From Intrasporangium flavum (GTDB lineage: Bacteria > Actinomycetota > Actinomycetes > Actinomycetales > Dermatophilaceae), in the NCBI RefSeq assembly GCF_001956915.1, contig NZ_MLJO01000027.1, positions 1 to 64,000 of the forward strand: 64,000 nt of DNA. Reading direction: 5' to 3'. The translations under genes and the position numbers were made by a program. Shown here one piece after another: positions 1 to 8,132 of this stretch. Under the pieces are notes generated by a model. The model was given only the letters and a program-made list of their open reading frames with translations. It had not been told where the DNA came from and did no database searches. Each line of letters begins with the position of its first letter. Within the stretch, counting starts at the first letter, position 1.

Positions 1-853
1 ACGCGGCGAGCGCCTTCTCGAGGTTGGGGGCCGATACCCACGTCTCGAGGCAGCCGACCTTGCCGCAGCGGCACCGGGCGCCGCCGTCGGTGCCGACGGT
101 GACGTGCCCGATCTCGCCCGCGGCGAAGTGGGCGCCGCGCACCCGCTGGCCGCCGACGATGAGGCCGCCACCGACACCGCGGCCGATCTTGACGAGGACG
201 AGGTCGTCGCCGCCGTCGCCGAGCGTGTAGTCGGCGTGGACCGCGGCGTCTGCGTCGTTGACGACGAAGACGGGCAGGTCGGTGGCCTCGGCGACGACGT
301 CGCGCAGCGGCACGTCGGTCCAGCCGAGGTTGGGGGCGGTGTCGACGACGCCGCCGGGCCCGACGATGCCGGGGGTGCCGACGCCGATGCCGAGCAGGGG
401 CGCCGTGGCCGCGCCGACGAGCTCGTGGACGAGGTCGAGGACGGTGTCGACGACGGCCTGGCCCGAGGCGTCCCCGATCGGCCGCTCGGCCCGGACGAGG
501 ATGTTGCCGTCGAGGTCGAGGACCGCGCCCCGGAGCACCTCGTGGGCGGCGAGGTCGAGGCCGATGGCCTGCAGGCCGGTGCGGTTGACGTCGACGAGCG
601 TGGCCGGCTTGCCGGGGCGCACCTCGTCGGAGGGGCCGAGCTCGACGGCGTGCCCGGTGTCGATGAGCTCGGCGACGAGGTCGGAGACCGTCACCTTGCT
701 CATCCCGAGGCGCCGCGCGAGGTCGGCGCGGCTCATGGCGCCGACGGAGTAGAGCAGCTGGAGCACGAGCGAGAGGTTGTGCCGTCGGCCGTGGGCGGGC
801 AGCACCGCGGTGCGCGGCGAGACGCGTCGGGCGCGGGACAGGGCGGTGGTCAC
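1..853 (-). CDS. ROK-family transcriptional regulator / sugar kinase homologue, C-terminus cut by window edge
   Basis: The protein starts at a GTG (851-853) and reads leftward off the window, so the C-terminus is missing. Residues about 20-70 form a winged helix (…YSVGAMSRADLARRLGMSKVTVSDLV…), followed by a ROK/actin-like fold. The DxGG-type glycine-rich segment and the ROK zinc motif CRCGKVGCLE are both visible near the cut end. Such proteins bind DNA and release it on binding a sugar or sugar phosphate; the ligand cannot be told from sequence. No good Shine-Dalgarno precedes the GTG, and a perfect palindrome lies 4 bp upstream of it, so the gene is probably leaderless and autoregulated. Family assignment is secure; the regulon is unknown. 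Confidence 0.9.
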   Translation of the reverse strand, partial: MTTALSRARRVSPRTAVLPAHGRRHNLSLVLQLLYSVGAMSRADLARRLGMSKVTVSDLVAELIDTGHAVELGPSDEVRPGKPATLVDVNRTGLQAIGLDLAAHEVLRGAVLDLDGNILVRAERPIGDASGQAVVDTVLDLVHELVGAATAPLLGIGVGTPGIVGPGGVVDTAPNLGWTDVPLRDVVAEATDLPVFVVNDADAAVHADYTLGDGGDDLVLVKIGRGVGGGLIVGGQRVRGAHFAAGEIGHVTVGTDGGARCRCGKVGCLETWVSAPNLEKALAA

Positions 854-857
854 GAGG

Positions 858-876
858 GTTAGTAAAGTTTACTAAC
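858..876. promoter_or_regulatory. Perfect 19-bp palindromic operator in front of the ROK gene
   Basis: GTTAGTAAAGTTTACTAAC has 9-bp perfect arms around a central G. It is AT-rich in a very GC-rich background and sits directly upstream of the ROK start codon. TTAGTAAA/TTTACTAA half-sites are typical of ROK repressor operators in actinobacteria (known). Autoregulation is inferred from position. Confidence 0.8.
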
Positions 877-910
877 TTCCAACCGTCAAGACTTTCCGCA
901 GAACACGACA

Positions 911-940
911 CGGCCCCGGGTCCAGCAGGACCCGGGGCCG
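911..940 (-). terminator. Strong hairpin between the small-peptide gene and the ROK gene
   Basis: A 13-bp perfect GC-rich stem (911-923 with 928-940) closes a 4-nt loop (AGCA). It lies 21 bp past the stop of the secreted-peptide gene on the minus strand. There is no clear U-run, as is common for actinobacterial terminators. Confidence 0.7.
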
Positions 941-960
941 CGTCGTCGGGACTGGGCCGT

Positions 961-1098
961 TCAGCCGCCCACGACGCAGAAGGACTTGCCGGCGCACATG
1001 TTCGAGGGGCCGTCGGCCGCCATGGCGCCGGAGGCCCCGACGAGCCCGACGGCCGCCGCGATCGCGAGGCCGAGCATGTAACGACGTGCAGTGCGCAT
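961..1098 (-). CDS. Very small secreted peptide with a cysteine pair (45 aa)
   Basis: The start ATG at 1098 is preceded by AAGGAG five bases upstream, which supports translation. The N-terminus is a classic Sec signal (MRTARRY, hydrophobic core, cleavage after …AMA), leaving a mature peptide of only about 18 residues, ADGPSNMCAGKSFCVVGG. Its two cysteines are six residues apart (CAGKSFC) and could form a disulfide loop. The gene is followed by its own hairpin terminator. I recognise no family; a signalling or antimicrobial peptide is possible but unproven. It is too short for many gene callers. Confidence 0.65.
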   Translation of the reverse strand: MRTARRYMLGLAIAAAVGLVGASGAMAADGPSNMCAGKSFCVVGG

Positions 1099-1332
1099 GG
1101 TGACTCCTTGTGTGAGTTGTCCGGCCGGACCGGGTCCGGGCCGGGTCGCGCCGACGCAGTGGCGCCGGCCGCGGCGGGGGTCTCCCGTGCGCCCATACAA
1201 ACCACGCCCTCGCCCTCCCGCGCGGTGAGTGCAGGTTCTCGCAGGAGGGGTTGACACGAGCAGACCCGGGCGACTCGCACGTCGGACCGCGCGCAGACCC
1301 ACGAGGTCGGCGGGGCGACATACGGTTGGGGC

Positions 1333-1608
1333 ATGTGCCGCAACATCCGACAGCTCCACAACTTCGAGCCCGCCGCGACGTCCGAGGAGGTGCGTGCGGC
1401 CGCCCTCCAGTACGTCCGCAAGGTCAGCGGCAGCACGAAGCCGAGCCAGGCCAACCAGCACGCCTTCGACGAGGCCGTCGAGGCGATCGCCCACGCCACC
1501 CAGCACCTGCTCGACCACCTCACCACGAGCGCGCCGCCCAAGGACCGCGAGGTCGAGCGGCAGAAGGCCCGCGAGCGCAACGCCGTCCGCTTCGGCACGC
1601 CCGCCTGA
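1333..1608 (+). CDS. DUF2277 family small protein (91 aa)
   Basis: The N-terminus MCRNIRQLHNFEPAATSEEV followed by RAAALQYVRKVSG is the DUF2277 signature. Length (91 aa) matches the family, which is widespread in actinobacteria and has no established function. The protein is soluble, charged and largely helical. It is the first of three co-directional genes (to 3502) that are not tightly coupled. Confidence 0.85.
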   Translation: MCRNIRQLHNFEPAATSEEVRAAALQYVRKVSGSTKPSQANQHAFDEAVEAIAHATQHLLDHLTTSAPPKDREVERQKARERNAVRFGTPA

Positions 1609-1671
1609 CCGGCCCGGCACCCGCACCGGCCCCGCGCCCGTTCGCCGACCCGCGCCCCCCGCCTGCCTCCC

Positions 1672-2799
1672 GTGTCGATCTTCGTCGCCGTCCTCGCGGC
1701 GCTCCTCGCGCTGCTCACCCTCGCCCTGCACCGTCGCCTCGCCGTCGCCCCCGGCTGGCCCCGGGGCGTGCGACTCGCCTCCGCCACCGTCCTCGGGCTG
1801 ACCTGGCTGCTCACCCTCACCGCGTTCGCCATGCAGTCGGGCGCGCTCGACCCCCGGCGCGGCCGGTGGCTGGCGTGGGCCGGCATGACGTGGCTCGTCG
1901 TCGCGTGGTACCTCCTGCTCGGGGTCGCGATACTCGGGATCGCCTGTCTCGCAGTGCGTCTCGCTCGTCGCCCCGGCCTCCGCCGCCCCCTGCTGCGGGT
2001 CGGCACCCCGCTCGTCGTCGTCGCGGCACTCGGCGCCACGGGCTACGGGGTGTCCGAGGCGTCGCAGCCGTCGGTCACCCCGGTCACCGTCACCGACGCC
2101 GACCTCCCCGAAGGCCTCGACGGGCTGCGCGTGGCGCTCGTCACCGACCTGCACGCCGGACCGATCCGTGACGCGTCGTTCACCCGACGCGTCGTCGACC
2201 TCGTCAACGCCCAGCGCCCCGACGTCGTCGTCCTCGGCGGCGACCTCGTCGACGGACGCGTCACGCAGGTCGGCGACACCCTGGCCCCGCTGGCCGACCT
2301 CCGCGCCCCGCTCGGCGTCTACGCGGTCAGCGGCAACCACGAGTTCATCTCGCAGGAGGCGGACGCCTGGCTGGGCCACTGGGAGACCCTCGGCATCCGG
2401 GTCCTGCGCAACGAGCACGTCGGGATCGAGCGGGGCGGGGCGAGCCTGACCCTGGCCGGCGTCCACGACCTCACCGGACGCGGCACCGACGCCAGCGACG
2501 CCGCCCGCGCGCTGTCCGGCGTCGACCCGTCGTCGTTCACGGTCTTCGTCGCCCACCAGCCGAAGGCCGCCGAGAACGTGCAGGGGCGCGGCGTCGACCT
2601 GCAGCTGTCCGGCCACACGCACGGCGGGCAGGTGTGGCCGTTCCGCTACCTCGTCCCGCTCCAGCAGCCGGTGCTCGACGGTCTCGCGACCGTCGGCGAC
2701 GTGCCGGTCCTGACGAGCCGGGGCGCCGGCGCGTGGGGGCCGCCGGTCCGCGTGCTCGCCCCGCCCGAGGTCCCGGTCGTCACGCTGCGCCGCGGCTGA
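1672..2799 (+). CDS. Membrane-anchored metallophosphoesterase (375 aa)
   Basis: The first ~140 residues contain four hydrophobic segments, so the catalytic domain is tethered to the membrane. The calcineurin-like phosphoesterase motifs follow in order: DLHAG, GGDLVDG, GNHE, a histidine in VAHQPK and the final SGHTHGGQ. This order matches the YkuE/YaeI-type family (COG1408), which binds two metals. The start is a GTG at 1672. The exact substrate (a phospholipid or nucleotide) cannot be told. Confidence 0.88.
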   Translation: MSIFVAVLAALLALLTLALHRRLAVAPGWPRGVRLASATVLGLTWLLTLTAFAMQSGALDPRRGRWLAWAGMTWLVVAWYLLLGVAILGIACLAVRLARRPGLRRPLLRVGTPLVVVAALGATGYGVSEASQPSVTPVTVTDADLPEGLDGLRVALVTDLHAGPIRDASFTRRVVDLVNAQRPDVVVLGGDLVDGRVTQVGDTLAPLADLRAPLGVYAVSGNHEFISQEADAWLGHWETLGIRVLRNEHVGIERGGASLTLAGVHDLTGRGTDASDAARALSGVDPSSFTVFVAHQPKAAENVQGRGVDLQLSGHTHGGQVWPFRYLVPLQQPVLDGLATVGDVPVLTSRGAGAWGPPVRVLAPPEVPVVTLRRG

Positions 2800-2881
2800 G
2801 CGCTGTCCGGCCGGCCGGCTGGCCGGACGCGCTGGCGCCGGAGCGCTGCGCCGGACGCCGCCCGCGCCTACGCTCGGGCCC

Positions 2882-3502
2882 ATGGGCTTCTGGGCGAGGC
2901 AGGTGACGCCGCGGCTCGTGGCCGGCAACGAGAGCGACGCGATCGTCGACCTGCGCCGGCGGGCCTGCGCCGGCCTGCGCGGCGAGGTCGTCGAGCTGGG
3001 CTTCGGCAGCGGCAACAACGTCGGCCTCTACCCGCCCGAGGTCACCCGGGTCGTCGCCGTCGAGCCGTCGGACGTCGGCTGGGGCCTGGGCGAGAAGCGC
3101 CGCGCGAGCAGCACGGTCCCCGTCGTGCGCGGGGGTCTCGACGGCCAGCACCTCGACCTGCCCGACGACAGCGCCGACGCCGTGCTCTCCACGTTCACCC
3201 TCTGCACGATCCCCGACGTCGCGGCCGCGCTCGCCGAGGTGCGGCGGGTGCTGAGGCCCGGCGGCGCCCTGCACTTCCTCGAGCACGGCATCGCGCCCGA
3301 CGAAAGCATCCGCCGCTGGCAGCGACGGCTCGAGCCGCTGCAGAAGCGCGCCTTCGACGGCTGCCACCTGACCCGCCCGATCGACCGCATCGTGGCGGAG
3401 TCCGGGCTCGAGGTCGTCGACGTCGACCGGGCCTACGCGCCCATGCCGCGGCTCATGCGGCCGTGGGCCTTCGGCTACCTCGGCCGGGCCGTCAAGCGCT
3501 GA
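2882..3502 (+). CDS. Class I SAM-dependent methyltransferase (206 aa)
   Basis: Motif I is VVELGFGSGNNVGLY, the acidic residue ending beta-2 is in VVAVEPS, and the later motif VLRPGGALHFLEHG is present. This is the UbiE/Methyltransf_11 type. C-terminal residues (CHLTRPIDRIVAESGLEV) resemble small-molecule methyltransferases of this group. The ATG start lies 82 bp after the phosphoesterase. Substrate unknown. Confidence 0.87.
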   Translation: MGFWARQVTPRLVAGNESDAIVDLRRRACAGLRGEVVELGFGSGNNVGLYPPEVTRVVAVEPSDVGWGLGEKRRASSTVPVVRGGLDGQHLDLPDDSADAVLSTFTLCTIPDVAAALAEVRRVLRPGGALHFLEHGIAPDESIRRWQRRLEPLQKRAFDGCHLTRPIDRIVAESGLEVVDVDRAYAPMPRLMRPWAFGYLGRAVKR

Positions 3503-3588
3503 GCGCCGGACAACTCCGAGCCGCTCCACGGCGCCAGGCGTCGCTGCACGGGCGAGTGGGCACGTCGTCCCGCCGAGTGGGCGGTTGG

Positions 3589-4161
3589 TCAGGCGGGCCC
3601 GAGGAGCCGGCCGGCGACCCACGCGACGTCGTCGGCGACCTGGGCGGGTGGGCCCCCGGGCCGCACGACGTGGCTGAGCACGACCCGGACGACGACGTCG
3701 ACGGCGGCCCGCCGGCGGCGCGGCTCGAGCCCGACGTCGTACCCCTCGAGCCGGCCGAGGACCATGCCGGACGCGGCGTCGACGAGCACGTCCGAGCGCG
3801 TCGTCAGCAGCGGCATCAGCTCGGTGTCGCCGCCGTGCGTGAAGGTCGCGAGCGCCCGGAGCAACGCACTGTCGGCCGCGAGGTCGAGCACCCCGCGCAC
3901 GGCGGCCCGCACCGCGGCGTCGAGGTCACGCGGGTGGGCGTCGAACGCGTCGGCGACGACGCCGAGGAACCGGTCGAGCTCGCGCAGCACCATGGCCTCA
4001 CCGAGGGCGGGCTTGGACCCGAGCTCGTTGTAGACGGTCTGGCGCGACACCCCGACCCGGGCGGCCAGCGCTCCCATCGTCACGGCGGCCCAGCCGACCT
4101 CCGAGGTCAGGGTCGCCGCCTCCGCGACGATCCGCTCGCGCAGGGTCGGCGTCGTCGTCAT
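3589..4161 (-). CDS. TetR-family regulator downstream of alkB (190 aa)
   Basis: The N-terminal helix-turn-helix reads WAAVTMGALAARVGVSRQTVYNELGSK, and the C-terminal ligand domain is of the kind found beside alkane hydroxylase genes. The stop of the AlkB–rubredoxin gene is only 41 bp upstream, so it can be co-transcribed with it. A TACGAT -10-like hexamer ends 7 bp before the ATG at 4161, which would also allow a leaderless transcript; an in-frame ATG at 4170 is the alternative start. In other actinobacteria such regulators repress alkB until alkanes or fatty acids are present (known); here that role is inferred. Confidence 0.85.
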   Translation of the reverse strand: MTTTPTLRERIVAEAATLTSEVGWAAVTMGALAARVGVSRQTVYNELGSKPALGEAMVLRELDRFLGVVADAFDAHPRDLDAAVRAAVRGVLDLAADSALLRALATFTHGGDTELMPLLTTRSDVLVDAASGMVLGRLEGYDVGLEPRRRRAAVDVVVRVVLSHVVRPGGPPAQVADDVAWVAGRLLGPA

Positions 4162-4202
4162 GACGGTCATCGTAGGCAGCCCGGCCGGAGCGACCGGGCC
4201 CC

Positions 4203-5642
4203 TCACGTCGGCACGGCTGCGACGAAGTCGACCTTCTCGCGCACGCCGCAGTCGGGGCAGCACCAGTCGTCGGGCACGTCCGCCCACGCGGTGCCGGCCG
4301 GAAAGCCCTGTCGCACATCGCCGTCCACCTCGTCGTAGACGTACTCACAGCCGGGGCACGCGTGCCGCCGACCCGCTCCGCGCTCACGCGTCCGGGGTCC
4401 CGACGCGTCGGGTCCTGCGGCGTCGGCACCGACGCCACCCGGCGCCTCGGGCACGCCCGGCGCCGCCGGGGGCGGGTAGGCGGCCAGCACGCGCGCGCGT
4501 CGGGAGGGCTGGACGTTGGCGAGGCGCACGTCCCCGCCGTAGTGCGCGAGCACGCGCGGGTCCATGACGCGTCGCCACAGCGGCGGGACGAGCGCGAGCA
4601 CGATCATCCCGGCGTAGCCGGTCGGCAGCACCGGCGACTCGGCGTAGTCGCGCAGGGTCTGGTAGCGCCGCGTCGGGTTGGCGTGGTGGTCGCTGTGGCG
4701 CTGGAGGTGGTAGAGCAGGACGTTGGTCGCGATGTTGTTGCTGTTCCAGGAGTGGCTCGGGTCGACGCGCTCGTACCGCTGCCGACCCGGCTGCCCGACG
4801 ACCTGGCGCAGCATCCCGTAGTGCTCCATGTAGTTGACGACCTCGAGCAGCGAGAGCCCGACGAACGCCTGGATGAGCAGGTAGGGCAGCACGCCGACGC
4901 CGAGCCAGGCCACGAGCGCGCCCCAGAGCACTGCCGACATCAGCCAGCCGCTCACGACGTCGTTCGACAGCCGCCACGGGTGCAGGCGCCGTCGGGCCAG
5001 GCGTCGCTTCTCGAGGCGCCACGCGCTGCGCAGCGACCCGACGACCGTTCGTGGCCAGAAGGCGTAGAGGCTCTCCCCGAGGCGACTGCTCGCGGGGTCG
5101 GCGGGCGTGGCGACCCGGACGTGGTGGCCCCGGTTGTGCTCGATGTAGAAGTGGCCGTAGAAGCTCTGCGCCAGCGCGACCTTGGCCAGCCACCGCTCGT
5201 GGCTCTCCTTCTTGTGGCCGAGCTCGTGGGCGGTGTTGATGCCGATGCCGCCGACGCAGCCGATCGACACGGCCAGGCCCACCTTGTCGAGCGTCGTCAG
5301 GCTGCCGTGGGTGATGACCCACAGGGCGAGGACGAGGCCGACGTACTGGATCGGCAGGAACCAGTAGGTGATCCAGCGGTAGTAGCGGTCGTTCTCGAGG
5401 GCCTCGATGAGCTCGTCGGGCGGGTTGCTGCGGTCGAGGCCGGCGACGAGGTCGACGAGCGGGACGATGCCGAGGACGACGATCGGGCCGATCCAGAACC
5501 AGATGCCCCAGGCGGTGACCGCGTGCAGGCCGAGGCCGACGAAGGCGAGCGAAGGCACGACGAGGCCGATGAGCCAGAGGTGGCGCTTGGGGTCGCGCCA
5601 CTGCTCGGTGGTGCCGGTCGGGACCGTTCCTGCTGCCGTCAT
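4203..5642 (-). CDS. alkB: Alkane 1-monooxygenase fused to rubredoxin (479 aa)
   Basis: This integral-membrane di-iron enzyme hydroxylates n-alkanes at the terminal carbon. The N-terminal ~390 residues carry several transmembrane helices and the AlkB histidine boxes: HELGHK, EHNRGHH, NYMEHYG and LQRHSDHH. The last ~55 residues are a complete rubredoxin with two metal knuckles, CPGCEY and CCPDCG, joined by an Ala/Pro/Gly linker. Rubredoxin normally is a separate electron carrier; AlkB–rubredoxin fusions are known in actinobacteria (Dietzia and Prauserella types). GGAGG precedes the ATG. Rubredoxin reductase is not in the window. Confidence 0.95.
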   Translation of the reverse strand: MTAAGTVPTGTTEQWRDPKRHLWLIGLVVPSLAFVGLGLHAVTAWGIWFWIGPIVVLGIVPLVDLVAGLDRSNPPDELIEALENDRYYRWITYWFLPIQYVGLVLALWVITHGSLTTLDKVGLAVSIGCVGGIGINTAHELGHKKESHERWLAKVALAQSFYGHFYIEHNRGHHVRVATPADPASSRLGESLYAFWPRTVVGSLRSAWRLEKRRLARRRLHPWRLSNDVVSGWLMSAVLWGALVAWLGVGVLPYLLIQAFVGLSLLEVVNYMEHYGMLRQVVGQPGRQRYERVDPSHSWNSNNIATNVLLYHLQRHSDHHANPTRRYQTLRDYAESPVLPTGYAGMIVLALVPPLWRRVMDPRVLAHYGGDVRLANVQPSRRARVLAAYPPPAAPGVPEAPGGVGADAAGPDASGPRTRERGAGRRHACPGCEYVYDEVDGDVRQGFPAGTAWADVPDDWCCPDCGVREKVDFVAAVPT

Positions 5643-5663
5643 GGGGGCCTCCACGTCTCGGGG

Positions 5664-5719
5664 TTTACACGACCATGACAGATGTAAAGTGATTTGACAA
5701 GTAGTGCGGAAGTGTAAAG
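5664..5719. promoter_or_regulatory. TTTACA/TGTAAA repeats in the alkB promoter region
   Basis: TTTACA (5664-5669) and TGTAAA (5683-5688) form an inverted repeat with a 13-bp gap. A third TGTAAAG lies at 5713-5719, exactly 30 bp (about three helical turns) from the second. These AT-rich elements sit between alkB and the divergent AlkD gene and are candidate sites for the TetR protein encoded after alkB. Confidence 0.55.
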
Positions 5720-5780
5720 CGCCCGGCCCGCGCCGCGGTCGGCTCCACGCGGCGTCGGGGGCGGCGGCTACCTTGACCCC

Positions 5781-6521
5781 ATGACGACCGACGCGCACCC
5801 CGACCTCGCGTCGGAGGTGCGGGCCGCGCTCGTCGCCGGCGCCGACCCCGAGCGGGCCGCCGGCCAGCAGCGGTACATGAAGTCGGCGATGCCGTACTTC
5901 GGCCTCACCTCGCCGCAGCTCAAGGCGGCGCTCACCCCGCTGCTGCGCGACCCCGGCCTGGCGATGCGCTCGCGCGACGAGTGGGTCGCCACCATCGAGC
6001 AGCTGTGGAGCACCGCCACCCACCGCGAGCAGTGGTATGCCGCCATCGCGCTCGCTCGCCACCGCGCCTACCGGGCCTGGGTCGACAGCGATGCGATGCC
6101 GCTGTGGGAGAAGCTGATCCGCGACGGAGCATGGTGGGACGTCGTCGACGACATCGCCACGCACCTCGTGCGCGACACCCTGCTCGCGGCGCCGACCGTC
6201 GAGGGCCTGCGGATGCGCGACTGGTCGGGCAGCGACTCTCTCTGGGTCCGGCGCGCCTCGATCATCAGCCAGGTCGGCGCCGGCGCGCGGCTCGACCAGG
6301 ACCTGCTCACCGACGTCGTCGAGCCGAACACCGACGACGCCGACTTCTTCATCCGCAAGGCCATCGGCTGGGCGCTGCGCGACCACGCCCGCCACGACCC
6401 CGAGTGGGTCCGCGCCTTCGTCGCCGACCACCCCGGCCTGTCCGGGCTGTCCCGACGCGAGGCGCTCAAGCACCTCGGAGCGTCGGCTCCGGTACGGGCC
6501 ATGCCGGGAGCGCCGTCATGA
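5781..6521 (+). CDS. alkD: AlkD-type DNA alkylation repair glycosylase (246 aa)
   Basis: This HEAT-like-repeat protein belongs to the AlkC/AlkD family that excises N3- and N7-alkylated purines. Family landmarks are YMKSAMPYFGLTSPQLK near the N-terminus, WWDVVDDIATHLV (the region of the catalytic Asp/Trp), SLWVRRASIISQ, and DADFFIRKAIGWALRDHA. Length is normal for the family. Its stop overlaps the ATG of the MATE gene by 4 bases, so the two are translationally coupled, although no shared function is obvious. Confidence 0.92.
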   Translation: MTTDAHPDLASEVRAALVAGADPERAAGQQRYMKSAMPYFGLTSPQLKAALTPLLRDPGLAMRSRDEWVATIEQLWSTATHREQWYAAIALARHRAYRAWVDSDAMPLWEKLIRDGAWWDVVDDIATHLVRDTLLAAPTVEGLRMRDWSGSDSLWVRRASIISQVGAGARLDQDLLTDVVEPNTDDADFFIRKAIGWALRDHARHDPEWVRAFVADHPGLSGLSRREALKHLGASAPVRAMPGAPS

Positions 6522-7864
6522 GCGCGCCCACGAGCACGTCCGCACCCACGGCCCACCGCCGCGACATCCTGCGCCTCGCCGTCCCGGCCTTCCTCGCCCT
6601 CATCGCCGAGCCGCTCTTCCTGCTCGCCGACTCCGCCATCGTCGGCCACCTCGGCACGGCCCAGCTGGCCGGGCTCGGCGTCGCCAGCGGCGCGCTCGTC
6701 ACCGCCGCCGGCATCTTCGTCTTCCTCGCCTACGGCACGACCAGCGTCGTGGCCCGCCACCTCGGTGCCGGGGACGACCGCGCCGCGATCGGGGCCGGCA
6801 TCGACGGGCTGTGGCTCGCGCTCGGCCTCGGCGCCGTCACTGCCACAGTCACCGCCGTCGCCGCCCGGCCGATCTGTGCCGCGTTCGGCGCCTCGCCGGA
6901 CGCCCTCGAGCAGGCCACCACCTACCTGCGGATCTCGGCCCTCGGCCTGCCGGCGATGCTCGTGATCCTCGCCGTCACCGGCGTGCTGCGCGGCCTCCAG
7001 GACACCACGACGCCGCTCGTCGCGTCGGTCGCCGGCTTCGGCGCCAACATCGCCCTCAACGTGGCGTTCGTCTACGGGCTGCACTGGGGCATCGCGGGAT
7101 CCGCGTGGGGCACCGTCATCGCCCAGACCGGCATGGCGGCCGGCCTGGTCGCGGTCCTGCTCATCAAGGCCCGTGCCCGGCACGCGCGTCTGCGGCCCCA
7201 CCCTGCGCGCGTGCTCGTCGCCGCGCGCACCGGTGTCCCCCTGCTGGTGCGCACGCTCGCCCTGCGGGCGACGCTCCTCGTCACGACGTGGGTGGCGGCG
7301 TCGCTGGGCGACGTGCCGCTCGCCGCGCACCAGGTGGCGATGACGATGTGGTCCTTCCTCGCCTTCGCCCTCGACGCCCTCGCCATCGCGGCGCAGGCCA
7401 TCACCGGCCGGGCCCTCGGCGCCGGCGACCGAGAGGGCGTTCGGCTCGCGATGGGCACGATGGTGCGCTGGGGCGTGTGGGGCGGACTGGCGATGGGGCT
7501 CGTCGTCGCCGCGCTGCACAGCGTGCTGCCCGCCCTCTTCACGAACGACCCGGCCGTGCGTGAGGCCCTCGGCGCGGCGCTCGTCGTCGTCGGCCTGGGC
7601 CAGGCGGTGGCCGGCTACGTGTTCGTCCTCGACGGCGTGCTCATCGGTGCCGGCGACGGACGCTGGCTGGCCTGGGGCATGGTCCTGACCTTCGTCGCCT
7701 ACCTGCCCGTCGTCCTCGCCGTGCGCGCGACAGGCCCGAGCGGCTCGGCGGCGCGCGACGTCGTCGTGCTCTGGCTGGCGTTCACGGTCTTCATGGTGAT
7801 CCGCGGCGCCGGTCTGTGGTGGCGGGCCCGCCGCGACGAGTGGATGGTGGTCGGCGCCCGCTGA
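6518..7864 (+). CDS. MATE family efflux transporter, DinF-like (448 aa)
   Basis: About twelve hydrophobic helices arranged in two halves identify a MatE transporter. The first helix region reads LAVPAFLALIAEPLFLLADSAIVGHLG, characteristic of DinF-type members. These antiport drugs or cationic metabolites against H+ or Na+. The start ATG overlaps the AlkD stop (ATGA). Substrate unknown. Confidence 0.9.
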   Translation: MSAPTSTSAPTAHRRDILRLAVPAFLALIAEPLFLLADSAIVGHLGTAQLAGLGVASGALVTAAGIFVFLAYGTTSVVARHLGAGDDRAAIGAGIDGLWLALGLGAVTATVTAVAARPICAAFGASPDALEQATTYLRISALGLPAMLVILAVTGVLRGLQDTTTPLVASVAGFGANIALNVAFVYGLHWGIAGSAWGTVIAQTGMAAGLVAVLLIKARARHARLRPHPARVLVAARTGVPLLVRTLALRATLLVTTWVAASLGDVPLAAHQVAMTMWSFLAFALDALAIAAQAITGRALGAGDREGVRLAMGTMVRWGVWGGLAMGLVVAALHSVLPALFTNDPAVREALGAALVVVGLGQAVAGYVFVLDGVLIGAGDGRWLAWGMVLTFVAYLPVVLAVRATGPSGSAARDVVVLWLAFTVFMVIRGAGLWWRARRDEWMVVGAR

Positions 7865-7942
7865 CGGGGCGCGGCGGCGAGTCCGAGCCAACTGCTACGG
7901 CCTTTTCAGGGTTCTTTAAGGTCGGCCGTTCATAGTCGTTCT

Positions 7943-8057
7943 CGTGAGTTGCTCCTGTGCGACTCGGTGACCTCCTCCCCCTGTCGGGTCACCGCGTCAA
8001 GGGCACCCGCCCCCGCTGGTCGAGTTCGGCGACGTGACCAGCGGGGGCGGGTTTTTC
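7943..8057 (+). ncRNA. Candidate small RNA with a C-rich loop, 6C-like
   Basis: The 268-bp gap after the MATE gene has no credible reading frame but holds a compact RNA-like unit. A CATAGT -10-like box lies at 7931-7936. Next comes an 8-bp perfect stem (7965-7972 with 7987-7994) whose 14-nt loop contains CCTCCCCC, and then a long terminator hairpin with a T-run. A cytosine-rich loop followed by a second stem is the layout of the actinobacterial 6C RNA (Rfam), but I cannot confirm the match and the genomic context differs from what I remember for 6C. The 5' end is inferred from the -10 box. Confidence 0.45.
8005..8057 (+). terminator. Rho-independent terminator (17-bp stem, T-run)
   Basis: Perfect 17-bp arms (8005-8021 with 8036-8052) enclose a 14-nt loop, and the T residues at 8052-8056 follow directly. 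It ends the candidate small RNA and can also stop transcripts from the AlkD/MATE pair. Confidence 0.85.
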
Positions 8058-8132
8058 TCTGTCACCGGCAGCACCTCGCCCTGAGCGCTCGTGCTGGCGC
8101 TCGCCCCTGGTGCCCGCCCTGCGGACCCCGCC

